In this document: one piece after another, positions 58,519 through 64,000 of the stretch
How positions within the stretch are numbered: the stretch's first letter is position 1
Layout: each line of letters starts with the position of its first letter
From: Thiomicrospira sp. WB1
GTDB taxonomy: Bacteria; Pseudomonadota; Gammaproteobacteria; Thiomicrospirales; Thiomicrospiraceae
Direction of reading: 5' to 3'
Length of the DNA stretch: 64,000 nt
Assembly: GCF_001507535.1 (NCBI RefSeq)
Contig: NZ_LQBN01000003.1
Location: 124,001 to 188,000, forward strand
Position numbers and translations under genes: made by a program
Notes under the pieces: generated by a model
Told to the model about the DNA's origin: nothing
Seen by the model: the letters and a program-made list of their open reading frames with translations, nothing else
Database searches by the model: none

Positions 58519-59745
58519 ATGACTGAGATCTTTTTTGACCGTCAGGCCATTTTGGATGGGGCGTTAAAAACTCAGGCGGTGCGACTGGCGCTGCATTGGC
58601 CGGATGAGCCCTCTGAAGCGGATTGTGACGCGGCCATCCATCAGATCGAAACCATTGAAAAAAATACCGGGTTTGCGCGCATTGTGGGCGAGCAGCCGCT
58701 CTGGCTGGCTTTGCCGCATGCCTTGCTGGCAAAGGCACCGCTGCCCGAGATGCCTTCGCCCGAGCGGTTGATTCTGGAGCTGCCTTTGTCCATGGTAAAA
58801 GACGTGGCGGTGCTCAAGCGTTTGAAAACGCTTCGAGCTCAGGGCACACGCCTGGCGCTGTCCGATTACGATGGGTCTGAGGTGGCGGATAAGCTCTTAC
58901 CCATTGTTCATTGGGCGCGCATCGACGCTGACACGCCCGCAGAGGCGCTGAAAAACCGGGTGGCGCGTATTCATCAGAATGACGCTGTGGCCGTGGCCTG
59001 TCCGGTTGACGGCTATACGCAGTTTGAAACCCTTACCGATCTAGGCGTGGAAGCGTTTCAGGGAAATTTCTGGCAGCATCTGCCCGCCGGGCCTGACTAT
59101 GAACCCGGCGTGCATCATCAGGCGCTGGCCGCGCTGAAAGCAGAAATGCAGCGTCCTGGCACCAGCTTTGAGCCTTTGGGTGTGTTGCTTTCGCAAGTGC
59201 CATCGCTGGCATTTAAACTGGTACACAGCCTGAATGACCTGGCGCAAGCCCACCATCTCAAACTCGATGATCTGCATCAGGCGCTGCACTACACCGGTAT
59301 GGGGCATCTGGAAACGCTGATCGATGAGGTGGAGCAATTGCCGGAGGATCAGACCCCGGCCGAACTGACCATTACGGCGCTGACCCGGGCTCGCTTTTGT
59401 GAGCAGGCGGCCTTTGTGATGCACATGCCCGACCAGAAAGATGAGTTTTTTCTGGGCGGGCTTTTCTCCATGCTGGAAGCGTTTTTTCGCCAGCCGGAAT
59501 CCGGCCTGCTGGAGCAGATGGTGCTGTCGGATGCGATCACTCAGGCCATTCTTGAAGGTGAAGGCTTAATGGGGCAGGTGCTGGGCTGGTGCTTCAGCTT
59601 TGAACAAGGCCGGGTACCCGATGTCAGCGTGACGTTTTTTGAAAACGACATTGCGTCGTTAAACCGAATTTATTTGGCGGCCTGTGCCTGGGCGCATAAA
59701 ATAGAACAGGATCCGGCTCAGGGCGTGATTTCTGTCGAAACCTGA
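58519..59745 (+). CDS. Degenerate EAL domain plus HDOD domain protein
   Basis: 408 residues. The N-terminal ~195 residues resemble the EAL fold of YuxH-type proteins but lack the EAL signature (RLALHW in place of xELLFR), so phosphodiesterase activity is unlikely. Residues ~200-390 are an HDOD domain (LLSQVPSLAFKLVHSLND). YuxH-like proteins are thought to act as signalling platforms. AGGAG precedes ATG 58519, 13 bases after the dihydroorotase gene. Confidence 0.8.
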   Translation: MTEIFFDRQAILDGALKTQAVRLALHWPDEPSEADCDAAIHQIETIEKNTGFARIVGEQPLWLALPHALLAKAPLPEMPSPERLILELPLSMVKDVAVLKRLKTLRAQGTRLALSDYDGSEVADKLLPIVHWARIDADTPAEALKNRVARIHQNDAVAVACPVDGYTQFETLTDLGVEAFQGNFWQHLPAGPDYEPGVHHQALAALKAEMQRPGTSFEPLGVLLSQVPSLAFKLVHSLNDLAQAHHLKLDDLHQALHYTGMGHLETLIDEVEQLPEDQTPAELTITALTRARFCEQAAFVMHMPDQKDEFFLGGLFSMLEAFFRQPESGLLEQMVLSDAITQAILEGEGLMGQVLGWCFSFEQGRVPDVSVTFFENDIASLNRIYLAACAWAHKIEQDPAQGVISVET

Positions 59746-59776
59746 CAGCACGGCGGGCAAACCAGCTATTATTTTA

Positions 59777-59788
59777 ACCAGGCCTGGT
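59777..59788. repeat. 12-base palindrome copy before the aldehyde dehydrogenase gene
   Basis: Perfect copy in the 61-base gap after the EAL/HDOD gene, with TTTTA on the left and CAAAAA on the right. Confidence 0.9.
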
Positions 59789-59806
59789 CAAAAAGAGGGG
59801 TGAATC

Positions 59807-61177
59807 ATGGCAATGGAATCAATTAATCCAGCGAACGGTGAAGTCAATGCACGGTTTGACCTGTGGGACGATGCCACCGTCGAGCAGACATTGACCGATG
59901 CCGGTCTGCTCTGGCCCCAGTGGGCGAAAGAGGTCTCGATGGACGATCGCTGTCAGCTGTTAAAGCGGTTGGGGGATGTGTTGCTGGACGATCGGGAACC
60001 ACTGGCCGAACTGATCACCCTGGAAATGGGCAAGCTCTACAAGGAAGCGCTGGCAGAAGTGGATAAATGCGCCAAGCTTTGTGATTTTTACGCGGAAAAA
60101 GCGCCTGAATTTCTGGCGGATGAGCCGCTTGAATCCGACGGTCAGCAAAGCTTCCTGACGTATAAGCCTCTGGGCGTGGTACTGGGCGTGATGCCGTGGA
60201 ATTTTCCGTTGTGGCAGGTGTTCCGTTTTGCGGTGCCGACGCTGACGGCGGGCAATGTGGTGTTGGTCAAGCATGCTTCCAATGTCCCGCAATGTGCTTT
60301 GGCCATTGAAGAAGTGTTTCGAAAAGCCGGTTACCCGGAAGGTGTCTACCAGCACATGCTGATCAGTGCGTCTCAAGTCGAGCCGGTGATTCGGAACAAG
60401 GTGGTACGGGCCGTGTCACTGACCGGCAGCGAACCCGCCGGACGAAAGGTGGCGGCCATTGCCGGCAGCGAATTGAAAAAATGCGTGTTGGAGCTGGGTG
60501 GTTCGGATGCGTTCATCGTGCTGGACGATGTGGACATGGAGGCGGCGGTGGCCGGAGCGGTCAAAGGCCGTTTCCAGAACTGCGGTCAGAGTTGCATTGC
60601 CGCCAAACGTTTCATCGTGGACGCATATCGGCATGATGAGTTTGTGGCGGCCTTCAAACAGGCGGTGGAAAGTCAGTTACACGCGGGGGACCCCATGGCT
60701 TCCGATGCCACACTGGCGCCTATGGCACGCCAGGATTTGCTCGAAGAGCTGGACGCTCAGGTACAGAAGTCGGTACAAATGGGTGCGACGCTGGTGACCG
60801 GGGGGTATCAGCTGGATCGTCCCGGCAGCTATTATGCGCCCACGATTCTGACCGATGTGACCTCTTCCATGCCCGCCTACTCTGAGGAAATGTTCGGCCC
60901 GGTCGCCACAGTAATGAAAGCGTCTGAGCCGGCGCACGCCGTTGGCTTGGCCAATGCCACCGACTTTGGATTGGGGGGCAGTGTCTGGGGCAACGATGCT
61001 GACACCTGCGAAACCATTGCCCGCAATATGGAGTCGGGCGCGACCTATGTGAATAGCATCACGTTTTCCGATCCGCGCCTGCCGTTTGGTGGCATTCGCA
61101 ACTCTGGTTACGGGCGTGAACTGTCGCGTGAGGGCATTCGTGAGTTCACCAACATCAAAACGATTTATATCAAGTGA
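59807..61177 (+). CDS. NAD(P)-dependent succinate-semialdehyde dehydrogenase-type aldehyde dehydrogenase
   Basis: 456-residue aldehyde dehydrogenase. Catalytic Cys263 in [11 protein letters not shown], general-base Glu in LELGGSDAF, and substrate-end motif [12 protein letters not shown] resemble the Sad/GabD group that oxidises succinate semialdehyde. The short length fits that group. A palindrome copy lies 19 bases before the start, with AGAGGGG as ribosome site. Substrate not proven. Confidence 0.85.
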   Translation: MAMESINPANGEVNARFDLWDDATVEQTLTDAGLLWPQWAKEVSMDDRCQLLKRLGDVLLDDREPLAELITLEMGKLYKEALAEVDKCAKLCDFYAEKAPEFLADEPLESDGQQSFLTYKPLGVVLGVMPWNFPLWQVFRFAVPTLTAGNVVLVKHASNVPQCALAIEEVFRKAGYPEGVYQHMLISASQVEPVIRNKVVRAVSLTGSEPAGRKVAAIAGSELKKCVLELGGSDAFIVLDDVDMEAAVAGAVKGRFQNCGQSCIAAKRFIVDAYRHDEFVAAFKQAVESQLHAGDPMASDATLAPMARQDLLEELDAQVQKSVQMGATLVTGGYQLDRPGSYYAPTILTDVTSSMPAYSEEMFGPVATVMKASEPAHAVGLANATDFGLGGSVWGNDADTCETIARNMESGATYVNSITFSDPRLPFGGIRNSGYGRELSREGIREFTNIKTIYIK

Positions 61178-61181
61178 CTGT

Positions 61182-61205
61182 CTTGCGGTCACCTTTGACC
61201 GCAAG
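61182..61205 (+). promoter_or_regulatory. Perfect 10-bp hairpin after the aldehyde dehydrogenase gene
   Basis: CTTGCGGTCA pairs perfectly with TGACCGCAAG around a CCTT loop, just after the aldehyde dehydrogenase stop and 24 bases before the next gene. No T run follows, so it is more likely an mRNA-stability or partial-stop element than a full terminator. Confidence 0.55.
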
Positions 61206-61228
61206 CGAATGAGACAAGGAACCGAACC

Positions 61229-62041
61229 GTGGGCATGACGTATCTGTGGAAAACCCTGGTGGACCTCAAAGAACCGGCGATTCTGACTCGTCTGTTTGTG
61301 CCATTTGGGGTGGGCCTGATCGCGGTGTCGGTTTTGGGCTACGCGGTGTTTGGTCTGGCGCTGAGCTCGGATTGGTTCTGGAGCAACCCCTGGGTCACGA
61401 TGATGCAGGACTGGGAAAGTTCAGCCGAAGAGGCATTGGCATCGATTCCGTTGATTGGCGGGATTCTGATCTGGCTGGCCGGGTTTCTGGTGACGGTCAT
61501 CGCCGGGGTGCTGGGAATCATTCTGGGCAGTTATCTGGTGCTGCTGTTTGCCATGATTGTGACCGCCTTCATGACCGATTCGCTGGTCAAGGCGGTGCAT
61601 GACAAACATTACCCCTATACGGACTATGAAGGCCATGGTGATTTCTGGGGGCTGACCTGGAAAATCACCCGGTATGCGCTGGGGATGTTGCTGCTGTTGC
61701 TGGTGACCTTGCCCTTGCTGTTTATCCCGCTGATCAATGTGCTGTGGTTCTGGCTGATTGGTTTTTTGTTTTTCCGTTATGCGCTGGTGCTGGATGTGGG
61801 GCAGGTGATTTTGCCGAAATCCCTGTTTGATGCGGTCAAACCGGTAACGCATTGGCCGGGCACGATGCCTTTGGCCGTTTGGTATCTACTCAGTGTCCTG
61901 CCGGTTTTAAGCTTTTTTGCACCGGTATTGGCGGTGGTGACATTGGCACATTACTATTTTGATCGGCTGTCATTATTGCCAGCCGACCGCTCCGCGGATC
62001 GTGCTGACGAGACGGGTAACCGGGCCGACCCCTCGGTCTGA
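61229..62041 (+). CDS. EI24/CysZ-like membrane protein
   Basis: 270 residues with about five hydrophobic segments (near 22-48, 76-110, 145-175, 180-195, 215-240). Motifs such as LPLLFIPLINVLWFWLIGFLFF and the membership pattern of EI24-domain proteins are recognisable. The family includes CysZ sulfate transporters and uncharacterised proteins; with no cys genes adjacent I leave the function open. GTG 61229 has AAGGA at proper spacing. Confidence 0.75.
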   Translation: MGMTYLWKTLVDLKEPAILTRLFVPFGVGLIAVSVLGYAVFGLALSSDWFWSNPWVTMMQDWESSAEEALASIPLIGGILIWLAGFLVTVIAGVLGIILGSYLVLLFAMIVTAFMTDSLVKAVHDKHYPYTDYEGHGDFWGLTWKITRYALGMLLLLLVTLPLLFIPLINVLWFWLIGFLFFRYALVLDVGQVILPKSLFDAVKPVTHWPGTMPLAVWYLLSVLPVLSFFAPVLAVVTLAHYYFDRLSLLPADRSADRADETGNRADPSV

Positions 62042-62053
62042 GGGCGGTGAGGC

Positions 62054-63343
62054 TCACTGTTTGTTCGAGCGCTTGGGCTTCTTTGTCGTCTTTTTCTTGC
62101 CTGATCGGGCGCTCTGTTTCTTCTTTTTGGTTTTTTTGGGTCGGCGATCAATGTCTTTGCGGCTAAAACGCGCCTCTAGGCCCTCGATGGTGGCCGTGGG
62201 CAGGGTTTGCTGCAGATGGTATTCGATACGCTGAAGGTTTGGGATGTCGTGGCGCTCGATCAGGCTGAAAGCCACCCCGGCTTGATGGCCGCGACCGGTG
62301 CGCCCGATCCGGTGGATGTACTGATCGCCACGAAACGGCATGTCGGCGTTGACCACATGCGTGATGTTGTCAACATCCAGACCGCGGGCCGCCACGTCCG
62401 TTGCGACTAATACCGGCGGTTGCCCCTGACGGAAGCGCTTGAGAATCTGCAGGCGCTTGGCCTGAATCATATCGCCGTGCAGGATCAGGCTGTCAATGCC
62501 TTGTGAGGTCAACCAGGCCTGCTCTTCCATGGCGCGGTCTTTTTTGTTGTAAAAAACCAATGCTCGCTGGCAGGTGGGGTCCTGCAAAATCGCAAGTAGG
62601 AGCTGACGTTTGTGTTCCCGGCTGTCGGCCAGATACAGCGTCTGTTGCACCTGTTGTGATTGTTGGTTGGGGGCATCCAGTTGCAGCACTTCGGGGGCAT
62701 CCAGAACCTGTCGGGCAAAGTCCTTTAACCCTTTACCGCCTAAGGTGGCCGAAAAACAACCGGCCTGAAAATCACGGGGAATGGCTTCGAGCAGCGCCAG
62801 CACATCCGGTCCCTGTCCCATGTCCAGCATGCGATCGGCTTCGTCAATGATCACCAGTTCCAGATCCGATAGGTCAATGAAGGCATCGGCCATCAGTTTG
62901 AGCAGGCGACCGGGCGTGGCCACCAGAATGTCCAGCGGCTGCTTGAGCTGGGCCAGTTGCCGGTCAGCGGCCAGGCCACCTGTGATGACCATGGATGGGC
63001 ATTCCATAAAATGCCCGAGTTGCTTGACCACTTTATGGGTTTGAAATGCCAGTTCGCGGGTGGGGGCAAGGATCAGCACCCTCGGATGTCGGGACGGACG
63101 AGGGACGTCAAGCAATCGCTGCAGCGCCGGTAACACAAACGCGGCGGTTTTGCCGGTCCCGGTGGCAGCCCCGGCGAGCAGGTCACGTTCTTCGAGCAGG
63201 AGGGGGATGGCCGCTGCCTGAATCGGCGTCGGTCGGTGAAAATGCTGTGCGTTCAAGGCGGAGAGCAGGCAGGGGTCCAGTCCGAGGTCCTCGAAGTGTT
63301 CGTTATCCTTCGGGTCAGCACTCTGTGTTGTCAGGTCAGTCAT
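62054..63343 (-). CDS. DEAD-box RNA helicase
   Basis: 429 residues with all core motifs: Q motif FEDLGL...PTPIQ, AATGTGKT, PTRELA, DEAD, SAT, ARGLD and HRIGRTGR. A Lys/Arg-rich tail (last ~40 residues) suits RNA binding. It resembles SrmB/RhlB-type helicases, but the subfamily is not certain. It is followed by a 12-base convergent gap and overlaps the ppnN end upstream. Bases 62512-62521 match 10 of the 12 palindrome bases. Confidence 0.92.
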   Translation of the reverse strand: MTDLTTQSADPKDNEHFEDLGLDPCLLSALNAQHFHRPTPIQAAAIPLLLEERDLLAGAATGTGKTAAFVLPALQRLLDVPRPSRHPRVLILAPTRELAFQTHKVVKQLGHFMECPSMVITGGLAADRQLAQLKQPLDILVATPGRLLKLMADAFIDLSDLELVIIDEADRMLDMGQGPDVLALLEAIPRDFQAGCFSATLGGKGLKDFARQVLDAPEVLQLDAPNQQSQQVQQTLYLADSREHKRQLLLAILQDPTCQRALVFYNKKDRAMEEQAWLTSQGIDSLILHGDMIQAKRLQILKRFRQGQPPVLVATDVAARGLDVDNITHVVNADMPFRGDQYIHRIGRTGRGHQAGVAFSLIERHDIPNLQRIEYHLQQTLPTATIEGLEARFSRKDIDRRPKKTKKKKQSARSGKKKTTKKPKRSNKQ

Positions 63344-64000
63344 GATGGGTGTCCGTCGATGAGTCGGAGGGATCGGTCACAATATGATAGCAAGGCACGT
63401 AATTTTCTGCCCCCAGCTTCATGCGGCGCTGAGCTACAAACGAGCGCAAGAGTTTGTCCATGCGTTGCATGATCTCCGGGTCGCCCTGGATGCGAAAGGG
63501 ACCATGGGCTTCAATCTGGGCCATGCCTTCGCGTTTGACGTTGCCAGCAACGATGGCGGAAAAGACCTTGCGCAGTTGTGCGGCCAGTTCATGCTCGGGT
63601 TGGTTCTTATCGATGCACAGCTTTTCGATGTTTTCATGCGTGGGTTCGAACGGTTTTTGCCGGTCATAAGGAATGTGCAGATTCCAGTTGTAGTAGTAGG
63701 CATCCGATGTGGCTTCCCGGTAAGCTTTGACATGCGCCACGCCTTTTTTCAGAAACAGTGCGGTTTCAACCGGTTCGTCGATGAGGACCGTTAAGCGTTC
63801 CCGCGCACGCGGACCGAGCGTGAATTCGATGAATTCCAGAACGGCATCAAAATAATCCCGGCTCGACTCGGGTGCAGTCAGCACCACTGGAAAGGGAATG
63901 TTGTTGTTCTGCGGATGCAACAGCACGCTGAGCAGATAGAGAATTTCTTCCATGGTGCCAGCCCCACCGGGGAAAATAATGATGCCGTGTCCCAAGCGCA
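63336..64000 (-). CDS. ppnN: Nucleotide 5'-monophosphate nucleosidase PpnN (5' part outside window)
   Basis: C-terminal ~221 residues of a LOG-family nucleosidase that cleaves nucleoside monophosphates; E. coli PpnN (YgdH) is about 454 residues, so roughly half is missing. The LOG motif PGGAGTMEE lies at the window edge, and the long PpnN-specific C-terminal domain follows (HPQNNNIPFPVVLT, MQRMDKLLRSFVAQRRM). The frame stays open to base 64000. Overlaps the helicase start by eight bases. Confidence 0.88.
   Translation of the reverse strand, partial: RLGHGIIIFPGGAGTMEEILYLLSVLLHPQNNNIPFPVVLTAPESSRDYFDAVLEFIEFTLGPRARERLTVLIDEPVETALFLKKGVAHVKAYREATSDAYYYNWNLHIPYDRQKPFEPTHENIEKLCIDKNQPEHELAAQLRKVFSAIVAGNVKREGMAQIEAHGPFRIQGDPEIMQRMDKLLRSFVAQRRMKLGAENYVPCYHIVTDPSDSSTDTHHD

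Noticed and set aside
1-64000. CRISPR arrays, tRNA or rRNA genes, insertion sequences, prophage
   Set aside because: No regularly spaced repeats, cloverleaf sequences, transposase or phage genes were found on reading the window. A tRNA or Rfam scan would settle this.

Overview
This window is a gene-dense chromosomal segment, GC-rich by eye, from a gammaproteobacterium that oxidises reduced sulfur. The gene order around pssA-leuA, holD-rimI, suhB/trmJ-cysE-iscR and ndk-rlmN-rodZ-hisS-yfgM-bamB-der is gammaproteobacterial. A separate soxXYZA cluster without soxB or soxCD beside it, two methyl-accepting chemotaxis proteins and complete-looking amino acid biosynthesis genes fit a free-living thiosulfate oxidiser of the Thiomicrospira/Hydrogenovibrio type. 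That placement is inference. I see no rRNA, tRNA, CRISPR array, phage or transposase gene.

Layout. 1-2468: end of a SUF iron-sulfur operon (sufD partial, sufS). 2508-11283: an unknown small gene, then part of the division and cell wall (dcw) cluster, murC-ddl-ftsQ-ftsA-lpxC-secA, with no ftsZ between ftsA and lpxC. 11350-14163: argJ, a 500-base gene-free stretch holding a fold-back repeat, and hisC. 14336-19409: two tandem chemoreceptor genes with nearly identical 3' thirds. 19611-28140: a Nudix-ThiE fusion, coaE, an AsnB/AsnO-type amidotransferase, grxD, rnt, argA, ilvD and a TerB-like gene. 28416-30581: soxXYZA on the minus strand. 30781-39971: bepA, tusA, galU, pgi, a UDP-glucose dehydrogenase homologue that lacks the catalytic Cys, pssA, leuA, a holD-like gene and rimI. 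40029-50358: suhB, then trmJ-cysE-iscR-iscA-ndk-rlmN-rodZ(short)-hisS-yfgM-bamB-der. 50399-56926: ppk-ppx and a GGDEF/EAL gene with yidD. 57171-64000: dihydroorotase, an EAL/HDOD protein, an aldehyde dehydrogenase, an EI24-type membrane protein, a DEAD-box helicase and the 3' part of ppnN.

How the genes fit together. Sulfur and Fe-S metabolism recur: SoxXYZA carries out thiosulfate oxidation, TusA moves sulfane sulfur, CysE opens cysteine synthesis, and SufS, IscA, GrxD and IscR build and regulate Fe-S clusters used by IlvD and RlmN here. The isc locus has only iscR and iscA, so SUF is probably the main assembly system.

The most striking non-genic signal is a perfect 12-base palindrome, ACCAGGCCTGGT. 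It occurs 12 times in 64 kb, against about 0.004 expected by chance, with several near-copies. It lies mostly at gene ends and is often flanked by T-rich sequence on the left and A-rich sequence on the right. I know of no described role. Most other content is ordinary housekeeping, and I do not see a clear new multi-gene system.
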